A stretch of DNA of 64,000 bases, taken from contig AP025069.1 of the NCBI GenBank assembly GCA_036186865.1, positions 23,234,629 to 23,298,628 of the forward strand. The letters are read 5' to 3'. The translations under genes and the position numbers were made by a program. The notes under the pieces were generated by a model. That model saw only the letters and a list, made by a program, of their open reading frames with translations. It was not told the DNA's origin and searched no databases. This DNA is from Eustoma russellianum (Eukaryota; Streptophyta; Magnoliopsida; Gentianales; Gentianaceae). Within the stretch, counting starts at the first letter, position 1, and every line of letters starts with the position of its first letter. Positions 31,159 to 41,758 of the stretch are shown here, one piece after another.

Positions 31159-33075
31159 ATGGCATCCACAAATCTCAAAACCGAACAAGAAGGTATGTCA
31201 AGCCAAAGGCCTCCACTCTTTGACGGTGAGTCTTTTATTCAATGGAAACTTAGAATGAAATTATTTCTTATGGCTATAGACATAGACCTTTGGTCAATAA
31301 TTGAAGATGGTCCATATGTCCCGTCTAAATTGTCCATTGTAGATGGAGTCACACTAGAAGTAATTAAAACAAGACAAGACTATACTAGTGAAGACAAAAA
31401 GAAACTGAGTATGAATGCTAAGGCCATGCAATTACTCTTAAATGGCTTAAGTAAGAGTGAGTCTAGTTATGTGTCCAATTGTTCGAGTGCACAAGAAATG
31501 TGGAGAATCTTAGAAATGAAACACGAAGGCACGAGTCAAGTCAAAGAGTCTAAAATTAATATGCTTATGTCTACTCTTGAGTCTTTCAAGTTGTTGCCTA
31601 ATGAGTCAATTGTTGATATGGATCTTCGTTTGACTAACATCTATAACTCTCTTGAGTCTCTTGGTAAGGCCTTTACAACGCAGGAAAAAGTACAGAAAGT
31701 CCTACGGAGCCTCCCTTCAGAATGGGATCCTAAAGTGACTGCCATAGAAGAAAGCAAGGAGACTAAGTCGATAAAAATGGAAGAACTCATTGGTTCACTA
31801 AAAGTGTATGAAAACAAACTCATTATTCGGAAATCGGAATCAACCAAACAAGGTAAGACAATTGCTTTTAAATCAAATGAATACGTCTCCCCTCCCTCCG
31901 ATCACATAGATGATAGTGATTCCGAATCGGATAATGATGACTTAATTCTATTGGCAAAAGGACTAAGAAGATTCATGAGAAAATCATTTAGAAATAAAAA
32001 CAAGGGCACTACATCTAAGAGAAATAAAAACAAGTCAAATGATAAGGACATTAAATGTTATGAATGCGGCAAACTCGGACACTTATCATATGACTGCCCA
32101 AACAAAGAAAAGCAAACTAATAAGTACCCTGACAAGGAGCGGAACAAAAATAGACCCGTCTCAGATCCTAAACAAAGGAAACGTGCACTGAAGGCCTCCA
32201 CATGGAGTGACTCATCAGACTCTGAAACTGAGACCGAAGAGGAGACCGCTCAAGTTTGCTTCGCTTCAAAGGCGTCTAATGAGGTATCATCTGACTCTGA
32301 CTCTGACTCTGAACCTTCTTACGATGATTTATTTAGTCAATATCTTGAGTTACATAAATTTACTAAGACTCTCGCAAAAGAAAAGAAACGTTTAATTGAA
32401 GACAAGAAACTGTTAGAATCTTCTAACGAGAATCTTGTCGCTCAATTAAGCGATTCAAAGAAAGAGTCTTCATATGCCATCACTGCATTAAAAACCGAGA
32501 TCTCATCATTAACTTCTCAAAATAATGAAATGAAATCCGAGATTTCAAATTTGAAATCAAGGAATACAGATTTAGAGAACATGATGAAACAATTCGATAC
32601 AGGGTCAAACATGCTGCATCGCATCATATTATCGCAAAAGCATGACAGTGACAAAACTGGATTGGGGTACGTTGATACTAACGAAGTATCAACCAAACCA
32701 ACCAAGTTTGTTGTGTCTAAAAAGGTAGACACCCCTAAGCATCAAGTGGCGTCTAAGATGACGCAGAAAGCACCCCCTTCCACACGCCCCACTCCCTCAT
32801 ATCATGTGAAATATAATGTTGTACCATATAGATATGAGAAGAAGAGATCAATGCATACACGGAATACATATCATCCACGCACCACGCACACACACACAAG
32901 GACATATCACAAACGTCCTTCATACATTGAGTATAGGGGAGTCCTTGGGCATAGACCCAAAGTACATGCACCACATGTATACTATGTCGCACCTTCATCT
33001 ACTTTCTTGCCATTTGATAGACCGAGAAGGATCACCCAAGTATGGGTACCGAAAGGTACCTTTACTAAAAGGTGA
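31159..33075 (+). CDS. SIRE-type Gag
   Basis: 638 aa from ATG 31159 to TGA 33073-33075. The N-terminal copia gag domain runs from about 18 to 225 (FDGESFIQWKLRMKLFL start). A Ser/Asp/Glu-rich stretch follows, then one CCHC zinc knuckle CYECGKLGHLSYDCP at 300-313 for RNA binding, an acidic SDSDSDSE segment near 350-395, and a long heptad-like coiled coil about 400-485. The tail is basic, His/Tyr/Arg-rich, and ends near WVPKGTFTKR. It would form the virus-like particle. Its frame differs from that of pol, and the two frames do not overlap: gag stops at 33073 and the pol frame opens only after a TAA at 33077. How pol is expressed is therefore not clear from sequence. Confidence 0.92.
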   Translation: MASTNLKTEQEGMSSQRPPLFDGESFIQWKLRMKLFLMAIDIDLWSIIEDGPYVPSKLSIVDGVTLEVIKTRQDYTSEDKKKLSMNAKAMQLLLNGLSKSESSYVSNCSSAQEMWRILEMKHEGTSQVKESKINMLMSTLESFKLLPNESIVDMDLRLTNIYNSLESLGKAFTTQEKVQKVLRSLPSEWDPKVTAIEESKETKSIKMEELIGSLKVYENKLIIRKSESTKQGKTIAFKSNEYVSPPSDHIDDSDSESDNDDLILLAKGLRRFMRKSFRNKNKGTTSKRNKNKSNDKDIKCYECGKLGHLSYDCPNKEKQTNKYPDKERNKNRPVSDPKQRKRALKASTWSDSSDSETETEEETAQVCFASKASNEVSSDSDSDSEPSYDDLFSQYLELHKFTKTLAKEKKRLIEDKKLLESSNENLVAQLSDSKKESSYAITALKTEISSLTSQNNEMKSEISNLKSRNTDLENMMKQFDTGSNMLHRIILSQKHDSDKTGLGYVDTNEVSTKPTKFVVSKKVDTPKHQVASKMTQKAPPSTRPTPSYHVKYNVVPYRYEKKRSMHTRNTYHPRTTHTHTRTYHKRPSYIEYRGVLGHRPKVHAPHVYYVAPSSTFLPFDRPRRITQVWVPKGTFTKR

Positions 33076-33079
33076 TTAA

Positions 33080-34315
33080 CTAACTCGAAAGGACCCAAAA
33101 TTAAAAGGGTACCTAAATCACCTTTTTACATTGCAGGGAGACCACTCATCAAAAGAAACATCAATAAAGTGGTTCCTTGACAGTGGTTGCTCGAGGCACA
33201 TGACAGGTGACCCGAGCCTTTTCTCCAAATTAAAGAAGGTCACAAAAGGCGGATCCGTGACCTTTGGAGACAACAATGAAGGCAAGATCATTGGTAAAGG
33301 TACGATTGGAAACCCGGATACACTTCAAATCTCCAACGTGTTTTTGGTAAGCAACTTATCTTACAATCTTCTTAGTATTTCGCAATTTGTTGACAATGGT
33401 TTCAATGTGTGTTTTACTCACCCTTACTGTAATATAATAAATAAAAATGGAGAAACTGTTTTAAAAGGAAAACGTGAAGGAAATATATTCACACTATCTA
33501 TGGATGATGTAGTAGATGCCAAAGTTAAATGTTTTATGTCAAATGAACCCAATGTGAATTTGTGGCATAGACGTTTAGGACACATAGGTATTTCTACACT
33601 AGAAAAATTGCAACAAAAGAACCTAGTACGGGGATTGCCTAAGCTTGATTTAGACAACTTTCAGTTGTGTGAATCTTGTATAAAAGGCAAACAAACACGT
33701 GAGTCACTTAAGCCTAAAAATGAGATAAGCACGACTAGAATACTAGAACTATTGCATATCGATTTGTTTGGTCCTAGTCGTACTACAAGCCTTGGTGGGC
33801 GTCACTATGCATGTGTACTTGTTGATGACTTTTCTCGTTATACTTGGACTTTATTTCTTGCACATAAGGATGATAGCGCCGTAGAGATCGCTAAATTAAT
33901 TAAACAACTTGAAAATCAATACGGCGTAAATGTGAAAAGAATAAGAAGCGATAGAGGCGGTGAGTTTAAAAATAAAGAGATGATTTCATTTTGTGAAGAA
34001 AAAGGAATTAAGCATGAGTTTTCGCCACCTAGAACTCCACAATTAAATGGAGTAGTAGAAAGAAAGAATCGAACACTACAAGAAATCGCTAGAACCATGC
34101 TTTGCAAAAATAAATTGCCTAGGTTTTTGTGGGCGGAAGCCGTAAATTGTGCATGCTATATTGTAAATCGCCTATCTATAAGAAAGAAAATAAACAAGAC
34201 GCCTTACGAAATTTTGAATGATCGTATGCCTAAGATAGATTATTTTCGTGTGTTTGGATGCAAATGTTTTGTCTTGAATACAAAAGATAACTTAGATAAA
34301 TTTGAATCCAAGTAA
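33080..34315 (+). CDS. SIRE-type pol, part 1: protease and integrase
   Basis: Open frame from 33080 (a TTG-initiated frame is counted from 33131) to TAA 34313-34315. Protease has WFLDSGCSRHMTG. Then the GAG-pre-integrase zinc region (LWHRRLGHIG, CESCIKGKQ) and the integrase core with LLHIDLFGP, VLVDDFSRYTW, RSDRGGEF and PQLNGVVERKNR, which includes the DDE residues. The TAA falls in the motif usually continuing GIFLGYS-like; the same frame reads on as IECIFIGYS. It therefore looks like a single nonsense change in a continuous pol. Just before the frame, TTTTTACATTGCAG (33123-33136) looks like a splice acceptor. Confidence 0.88.
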   Translation, partial: LTRKDPKLKGYLNHLFTLQGDHSSKETSIKWFLDSGCSRHMTGDPSLFSKLKKVTKGGSVTFGDNNEGKIIGKGTIGNPDTLQISNVFLVSNLSYNLLSISQFVDNGFNVCFTHPYCNIINKNGETVLKGKREGNIFTLSMDDVVDAKVKCFMSNEPNVNLWHRRLGHIGISTLEKLQQKNLVRGLPKLDLDNFQLCESCIKGKQTRESLKPKNEISTTRILELLHIDLFGPSRTTSLGGRHYACVLVDDFSRYTWTLFLAHKDDSAVEIAKLIKQLENQYGVNVKRIRSDRGGEFKNKEMISFCEEKGIKHEFSPPRTPQLNGVVERKNRTLQEIARTMLCKNKLPRFLWAEAVNCACYIVNRLSIRKKINKTPYEILNDRMPKIDYFRVFGCKCFVLNTKDNLDKFESK

Positions 34316-36232
34316 ATTGAGTGCATTTTTATTGGGTATTCCATAAATTCAAAAGCATATAGATGTTATGATCCTCTCACTAGACAAATCATAGAATCTA
34401 TTCATGTTAAATTCAATGAATTTGGAGAGATTGATAAAGAAAAGGAATATGATGATGACTTTGAATTGAAACCCGTTTTGGATGAAGAAAATGATTCTTT
34501 TGATATGCATGAGATGAATGAAACACTAGAGATGCATGATCATATAGAAATGCATGATAACTTAGAAAATAATCAACCAAGATGGCATAGAGATCACCCA
34601 CATGATCTCATCATAGGCGACATCACTCACGGTGTGCGACCACGTAGAAGAATCACTTCGGATGAAATAAATGAATTTCATGCTATGATTTCTGAAATTG
34701 AGCCTAAAAATGTGCATGATGCTTTGAGTGATTCATCTTGGATTGATGCTATGCATGACGAACTTAATCAATTCGTTAGAAATGATGTATGGGATTTAGT
34801 GCCACGACCACAAGATAAGACAATAATAGGCACAAAGTGGGTGTTTAGGAACAAAATGAATGAAGAAGGAAAAGTCGTTAGAAATAAAGCAAGACTCGTA
34901 GCTCAAGGATATAATCAAGAAGAAGGAATAGACTACGATGAAACATTTGCACCCGTAGCACGTTTAGAAGCTATACGACTTTTACTTGCTATTGCTTGCA
35001 TGAAAGATTTTAAATTGTATCAAATGGACGTCAAAAGTGCTTTTCTAAACGGATTTATACAAGAAGAAGTATACGTGAAGCAACCACCCGGTTTTGAAGA
35101 TTTGAAACATCCTGATCACGTGTACAAATTAAAGAAGGCACTATATGGACTAAAGCAAGCGCCTAGAGCATGGTATGATCGTTTTGCTACTTTTCTTTTA
35201 GAGAATAATTTTAAACGTGGTACTATAGATAGTACACTATTTTTGAAACAAGAAAAATCAGATTTACTTATTATTCAAATTTACGTAGATGATATTATCT
35301 TTGGTTCTACCTCACATAGACTTGTTAAGGATTTTGAAAATTGTATGAAAGCTGAATTTGAAATGTCTATGGTTGGTGAACTTAATTATTTTCTTGGCTT
35401 GCAGATTAAGCAAACGAGTAAAGGAATTCATATAAGCCAAGCTAAGTACGTAAACGACATGATCAAGAAATTCAATTTTGAAAATTTGAAACCATCCCCC
35501 ACGCCTATGAGTGTTACTACTAAATTAGACAAAGATGAACATGGTAAAGACGTTGATAATGGATTATATCGATCTATGATAGGTTCTTTACTATATTTAA
35601 CTGCTAGTAGGCCTGACATCATGTTTAGCGTATGCATGTGTGCTCGTTTTCAAAGTCAACCTAAGGTGTCACACTTAAATGCGGTAAAAAGAATATTTCG
35701 CTATATTAAGCACACGCCCACCTTAGGTATTTGGTACGATAAGGATTCTACATTCGACTTACATGCTTACACTGATGCAGATTATGGTGGCTGCAAAATA
35801 GATAGAAAAAGCACGAGCGGAACTTGCCAATTTATAGGAAATTCCCTTATTTCATGGTTTTCCAAAAAGCAAGCAAGTGTTGCTTTGTCCACTACTGAGG
35901 CTGAGTATATGGCTCTTAGCCTTTGTTGCACACAGTTGTTGTGGATAAAACAACAACTTTCGGACTTTGGAATTACCGTAGATAAAATTCCTATATATTG
36001 TGATAGTATCAGTGCCATAAATTTGTCTAAGAACCCCGTATTACACTCTAAGGCTAAGCATATAGAAGTTCGCTATCATTTTCTTCGTGATCACGTTAAC
36101 AATGGTAATATTGTCATAGATCACGTACGCACAGAATCACAAGTAGCGGATATATTTACTAAGGCCTTAAATCAAGCCACATTTGAATCTCTCCGTTCTA
36201 AATTAGGCATGCTTCCTGTTGATGTGATTTAA
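34316..36232 (+). CDS. SIRE-type pol, part 2: reverse transcriptase and RNase H
   Basis: Same frame as part 1, reading on from the TAA (first in-frame reported start 34466, 588 aa) to TAA 36230-36232. The reverse transcriptase begins near [12 protein letters not shown] and carries YVDDIIFGS with its two aspartates. RNase H follows with YTDADYGG and STTEAEYMA. It ends with the C-terminal copia block (VADIFTKAL...LRSKLGM). No further lesions seen. Part 2 alone would lack protease and integrase. Confidence 0.9.
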   Translation: MECIFIGYSINSKAYRCYDPLTRQIIESIHVKFNEFGEIDKEKEYDDDFELKPVLDEENDSFDMHEMNETLEMHDHIEMHDNLENNQPRWHRDHPHDLIIGDITHGVRPRRRITSDEINEFHAMISEIEPKNVHDALSDSSWIDAMHDELNQFVRNDVWDLVPRPQDKTIIGTKWVFRNKMNEEGKVVRNKARLVAQGYNQEEGIDYDETFAPVARLEAIRLLLAIACMKDFKLYQMDVKSAFLNGFIQEEVYVKQPPGFEDLKHPDHVYKLKKALYGLKQAPRAWYDRFATFLLENNFKRGTIDSTLFLKQEKSDLLIIQIYVDDIIFGSTSHRLVKDFENCMKAEFEMSMVGELNYFLGLQIKQTSKGIHISQAKYVNDMIKKFNFENLKPSPTPMSVTTKLDKDEHGKDVDNGLYRSMIGSLLYLTASRPDIMFSVCMCARFQSQPKVSHLNAVKRIFRYIKHTPTLGIWYDKDSTFDLHAYTDADYGGCKIDRKSTSGTCQFIGNSLISWFSKKQASVALSTTEAEYMALSLCCTQLLWIKQQLSDFGITVDKIPIYCDSISAINLSKNPVLHSKAKHIEVRYHFLRDHVNNGNIVIDHVRTESQVADIFTKALNQATFESLRSKLGMLPVDVI

Positions 36233-36293
36233 TGCGATATCATTTGATTTACTTTCCTTTTTGACAGGAATCTTTTGATTATCTTTCCAAAAT

Positions 36294-36500
36294 AAAGGGG
36301 GAGAGAGAAGCATGATTTAAGGGGGAGAGAGAGAGATTTAAGGGGGAGAGAGATCACTGATTGATCCTAATTGCATGAATCAAGGGGGAGGCGGATTTGA
36401 AATTCGAAATTCAAATTTCAAATCTGTGCATAATTCAAGGGGGAGAGTTGACACTTAAATCATGTACACTAGTTATTTTGAAAATCATCAAAAGGGGGAG
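36294..36500 (+). other. Six polypurine tracts before the SIRE 3' LTR
   Basis: AAGGGGGAG or close forms at about 36294, 36319, 36340, 36382, 36437 and 36492; the last abuts the LTR. Multiple polypurine tracts are a known trait of the SIRE lineage. A 10-bp inverted repeat (GATTTGAAAT / ATTTCAAATC) lies at about 36394-36422. Confidence 0.85.
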
Positions 36501-36502
36501 AT

Positions 36503-39500
36503 TGTAGAAATATGAGGGTTTGAGTGATTTCAAAATAAAGAAATTTGAATATATATATATATATATTAACGTGGATATATATATATATATACACAAGTGT
36601 ACATGTATGCATGATAACTTGCCTTATTTAGCTTATATATTATGTTGCCGTACTAACGAGCCATGAAGCTATAAAGCTTACATCATATGGCGAACATTTG
36701 TTGAGTTTATACTATTTTCAGGTGCCACAATTAATGAACTAAAGTAGTTCATTAAGTGAAGTACTTAGTTTAATAAACTAAGTAGTTCATTAAAGGAAGA
36801 TGCATTTGGAAAAGACATGAAGGCAACATAGCTATGGAAGGAAAGTTCTCTCCTCCTCCCCACATCATTTCACACGCCTTATATACATAATATATATATA
36901 TTTTCAGATTTTTTTTAAAAAAGGCACATACACATTTATTCCAACGTACTATCGACACGTTATATATCTTACGAACGTACGTTTACGTCACACCACTATA
37001 CTTAACTCATATTTATGAGTATATTCAGATCTTATATCATATGATATAAGATATGGTGATGACAAATTAAATACGACACGATAAAAGGTTCTAAACCGAA
37101 ATTTGTCGTATCGGGCGATACCGAAACTTCACCAACGTGTCACGTACTTGCCATAAATAAATGGCCAGCCCATATACATCAAAATTTATCAAAAATTTCG
37201 TGCACATGGCTGTATATTGAGACAAAAATACTTTCCATGTTGGCACACACAAATCATCCCACATTTAGGCCAAAATGTGAAGATTCCAATTTTATTTTTG
37301 TCACATGTTTATGGTACCACTTTAAATCAGCCAAGTGCTGAAAATTAAAGTATATATTATATATATTATGTATAACATAATATATATAGCATGTGCAAAA
37401 GTTGGAATTTAAATTAGAGAAAAATCGGGTAATCGATAAATATCGAAAATTCGGTTTTCTACGCAATTGACATGGAACGTTTTTCTTGAACATGATGTGG
37501 CACGCATCTAGACACTTTTTACATATAATATATATCTTAAAGTGTTCTAGAAAATTAAACTAAGGGCTGATTGGAATATTACATGTGTGTAATATTAAAT
37601 GTGCACTATTTTTCAAAGTTAGCAAAAATAAATTTCAGCACATGCACAAACATATTCAAACGTCACTACAGCTGATGTGGAGCACATGTGGAGCCTTGTT
37701 GGCATGTTGATTGGTCAAGAATCAATCATACAATGTTGATGAATCAAAGAGAGAAGCTACAAAAGGTAAGTTTTCAACATACACCTCTCTTATGTCACAT
37801 GCTGAAAATTTCAGCATGTCACACACCTTAATGGCCGAATTCTTAAGGCTTAAGGAATATATTTTGTTAATTTTGCATTAAGGAATAAATCAAATGAGTT
37901 ATGGAAATGATTTGAATTGTCTTAAGTGTGATATTCTTTATATCACACATGCTGAAATTTTTCAGCATGTGTGAAAATGGTGTGGCCGAATTTCATCCCC
38001 TTTTGGTGTCCAAATTCATTCTCAAACTTGTAGCAAGACTTACCATGTATTATTGATTCATTTTAATGAGAAAAATCAAAGTAAATTGGGGATTATCTTG
38101 GATAAAAATGCATGATGCACATGCTGAAATTTCAGCATGGCAAGGAGTATTATGGCCGAATTTTTCAAGGGTGGAAGGAAGAATTTTTTGTCTCACAATT
38201 TATGAGAATATCTCAATTTATGGAATGTATTATGTGATGATTATTTGGCACATGTTTAAAGTGTTTATTTCAGATTTTCCATGTCATCAAATGATGACAA
38301 CATTGAGCCAATCAAAAGGTGCCAAGTAAGCAATGACTAAATGATGGTCCAATGGAATGATGCCAAGCAAGCAAAACTTTGTCACCATGATGTCTCACAT
38401 CCTCTCAAGCACTTAAAAGGAAATTTTCAAGAGGGGAGAAGCATGCTAGGGGACGGCTGGACCTATAAGGAAGGAAGAGAAGAACAAACAAATACAACAC
38501 CAAGAATTGCATTCTAAAGTGATCAAAGTGCCAAGCCTCTTTTCTCCTACATCTTCTTTCTTTCTTCTCTTGTAAAAAGCCTATTGTACTTTATCTCTTT
38601 CATCCTTGGATAGGCTTCATAGAATCCACCATTCATATATCTTTGTACAAGATTGATCAAGGTGTGATCAATCTTCATTCTAGCGAGGTGGTGGTGTTCG
38701 TGCAAATTGTACTCACAATACAAGGTTTGTAAAGGGTTGGAGTTAAGGTGTAACTCTATCAACCCTGCGGTAAGGTGTACTGCGTGTGTGAAATTAGTGT
38801 GAACCAAGGAAGGTGTTCCTTGAAGACTGGAGTAGGTTGTTTATAACCGAACCAGTATAAAATTCTTGGTGCAATTTACTTTCTGCATTTACGTTTCAGT
38901 TTCTGCGCTGTTTACTCATATTGTTCACGTTCACAAAAATAGTAAACGTTTTCTAAAAATTATAAAAATTTCCAGAAACATACATAAACGTTCTAGGGTT
39001 AATTTGGCACAAGTTTCAACCCTTTTGGACAAGTATAAGTCATCCAAACATCAAAAGTTCTGAGACTAGTGCAGTCTGATTTTCAGACTTGCAAAGGTTG
39101 AGACTTTGGGTGTATTTGACCTACTTCCCAAAAGAATTTTCAAAAACTGTTTCAACCCATTTCAATATAGTGTGTGAGGAGTTATTGGTCAAATTTTCAG
39201 ATCATTTGGACATTCACACAAATAGGAATTAATTTTTCAAAACCATCTACCGTTTCTGGCAGAATTGCACAATCTGAGTGCCAACGGTTTTTGAAGGGGT
39301 TAAAGGTTGAATTTTGATTTGAAATTTTTAGGGGACCCTCACAACATCTGAGGCTAAGTTCTCTCAAAATTTCATAATTTTTGGAGACCTCTAACCTAGT
39401 TTTTAAATCGTTTTAAAACTGGTACTGGAAACAGAATCTGTTTTCAGAACTTGAATTGTTCAAGTTTAAAGAAATTTTAAAAAGCACACTTTCCGCACCA

Positions 39501-39544
39501 TCTATTCAACCCCCCCCTTCTAGTGGTGCCTTGCAGATCCTACA
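36503..39544 (+). repeat. SIRE-type 3' LTR
   Basis: 3042 bp, same borders and internal structure as 28064-31104. Confidence 0.95.
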
Positions 39545-39549
39545 CTAGG

Positions 39550-41712
39550 CCCACTAACGTGACTAAAGTAAGGAGTTTTCTCGGTCTGGCTGGATACTAC
39601 AGGAAGTTTGTCGAGGGTTTCTCATCTATTGCAGTGCCTCTGAGCCGATTGACGCAGAAAAAGTCGAAGTTTGAATGGACCGCCGAGTGTGAGCAGAGCT
39701 TCGCTGAATTAAAAAGGAGACTGACCACAGCCCCTATTCTTGCTCAGCCCTCCGCGTCAGAAGGGTTTGTCATTTACAGTGACGCTTCTAAGAACGGGCT
39801 AGGTAAATGTATATAATTTCAATTAATTTGTATACAATTAAAGATGTGGTCTAACTCTTATATTTCAGGATGCGTGTTGATGCAAAACGACAAGGTCATT
39901 GCGTATGCTTCACGACAGCTAAAGCCCTATGAGCAGAACTATCCGACTCATGATCTGGAGCTAGTAGCGGTGGTGTTCGCACTGAAAATATGGCGCCACT
40001 ATTTATATGGAGTGAAGTGCGAGGTGTTCACTGATCATAAAAGCCTTAAGTATCTGTTCACGCAAAAGGAGTTGAACATGCGCCAAAGGAGATGGTTAGA
40101 GTTATTGAAAGATTATGATTTGACCATCAGCTATCATCTAGGGAAGGCCAATCGGGTTGCTGATGCCTTAAGTAGGAAATCGAGCCATGCGCGACAGGCG
40201 ACGTTAGAAAAGGAAATGGCAGAGTTTGACTTGGACCTTGTGGATTCTACTGCAGATGTTCTGGCAGCACTGATTATCACTCCAACTCTAGTGGATAAGA
40301 TTAAGGAAGCACAGAAAGATGACGCCGCAATTAGGGATATCCGAGAAAGAATGCTGACCAGCCAGGTAGATGGATTTCAGGTTCATGATGACAGCAGTAT
40401 GTGGTACCAAGGAAGGTTGTGCGTGCCGGATGTTGAGGACCTCAGGAGGGAATTGTTGAAAGAAGCACATAATTCGAAATTGTCTATCCATCCTGGTGCT
40501 ACGAAGATGTATAATGATCTGAAGAAACATTATTGGTGGAATGGCATGAAGAGGCACATCGCTGAGTTTGTGGAAAGGTGCCTTGTTTGCCAGCAAGTTA
40601 AGGCAGAACATCAGAGGCGGCGGACTGAGGCGACCACTAGAGATACCCGAATGGAAGTGGGAGCATGTGACAATGGACTTTGTGGTTGGCTTCCGAGGAC
40701 AAGAAATGGGAATGATGTGATATGGGTGATCGTGGATCGATTGACAAAATCTGCTCATTTCTTACCTATCCCTACCGGACTTACTATGGAGAGGTTAGTG
40801 ACTATGTACATCGACAACATTGTCTGCCTTCATGGAGTGCCAGTCAGTATAGTATCTGATCGCGATCCGAAGTTTACTTCTCAATTCTGGGCAGCCTGTC
40901 AGAAGAGAATGGGGACTGAGCTACGATTGAGCACTGCCTTCCACCCTCAGACCGATGGGCAGTCTGAGAGGACCATTCAGACCCTGGAGGACATGCTGAG
41001 GGCGTGCGCGTTGGATTTCAAGGGGAACTGGGACAGCATGCTCAAGTTGATTGAGTTCTCCTATAATAACAGCCATCACAGTGCCATAGGCATGGCACCA
41101 TTCGAGGCCTTGTATGGACGTAAGTGTAGGTCACCTGTTCACTGGGACGAGGTTGGCGAGCGTGTGTTGACGGCCCCTGAGATAATTGAGCAAACTAAAG
41201 AAAAGGTGAAACTGATTCGTGAACGTCTTAAAACGGCTCAGGACAGAAGCAAGAGTTGGGCCGACATGAAGAGACGATCTTTGGAGTTCAAGGAGGGAGA
41301 AAAAGTCTATCTTAAGGTATCACCTATGAAGGGTGTGACACGTTTTGGAGTTAAAGGAAAGTTGAAGCCTCGTTTTATTGGACCTTATGAGATACTCGAG
41401 AAGGTTGGAGACTTGGCCTACAGACTGGCGCTACCCCCGATGCTGGCTCAGGTGCACAATGTATTTCACGTCTCACAGTTGAGGAGGTACGTGTCAGACC
41501 CAAGTCATGTGCTAGATGCTCAGCCACTTAAGATCAGGCCAGATGCTTCCTATGAAGAAGTACCGATCAGAATTCTTGACCGGAAGGATCAAGAGCTGAG
41601 AAGGAGGATTATTCCCTATGTCAAAGTTCAATGGAGCAACCACCGGGAGAATGAAGCGACATGGGAACTAGAAGAGCAAATGCGCGACCGCTATCCCCAC
41701 CTCTTTGAGTAA
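39550..41712 (+). pseudogene. Tekay/Del reverse transcriptase end, RNase H, integrase, chromodomain
   Basis: Continues the frame broken at 28063. The reverse transcriptase thumb (VRSFLGLAGYYRKF) is followed by RNase H (YSDASKNGLG, then CVLMQNDKV). These two blocks are separated by a 66-bp intron-like insertion (39803-39868) that adds a stop if retained. Integrase HHCC and the core with [10 protein letters not shown] and HPQTDGQSE follow, and a C-terminal chromodomain ends PHLFE at 41712. Between about 40617 and 40695 the open frame is shifted: the expected block around MDFVVG, which holds the first DDE aspartate, reads in the neighbouring frame. The long open frame (39844-41712) therefore conceals two compensating indels and an inactive integrase. 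Confidence 0.88.
39803..39868 (+). other. 66-bp intron-like insertion in RNase H
   Basis: GTAAATG...TATTTCAG, AT-rich, with a T-rich 3' end. Removal joins GGGCTAG to GATGCGTG and restores the RNase H GLGCVLMQ motif exactly. Retained, it brings an in-frame TAA. It has every sequence trait of a small spliceosomal intron. Confidence 0.6.
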
Positions 41713-41745
41713 GGTACGGCAAGTTTCGGGGTCGAAACTTTTTGT

Positions 41746-41758
41746 AAGGGGGGTAGGA
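41746..41758 (+). other. Tekay/Del polypurine tract
   Basis: AAGGGGGGTAGGA immediately before the 3' LTR (TGTTATACCC). Confidence 0.8.

Larger units (their letters stand above)
28064..39544 (+). mobile_element. SIRE-type Ty1/copia element, nearly intact, 3-kb LTRs
   Basis: 11.5-kb element with LTRs of 3041 and 3042 bp, TSD CTAGG, initiator-Met primer site, gag with CCHC knuckle and coiled coil, and pol in copia order PR-IN-RT-RH. Six AAGGGGGAG-type polypurine tracts precede the 3' LTR. WFLDSGCSRHMTG protease and the multiple polypurine tracts are SIRE-lineage traits. I count 8 substitutions and two 1-2 bp length changes between the LTRs, so it is young. There is one nonsense codon in pol (34313), and gag and pol are in different frames. 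No env-like gene is present: only 270 bp separate pol from the 3' LTR. Confidence 0.9.

Noticed and set aside
36233..36502. Env-like gene after SIRE pol
   Set aside because: Only 270 bp of polypurine-rich DNA lies there; no room and no frame.
40288..40758. 156-aa minus-strand frame
   Set aside because: Antisense shadow of the gypsy integrase.
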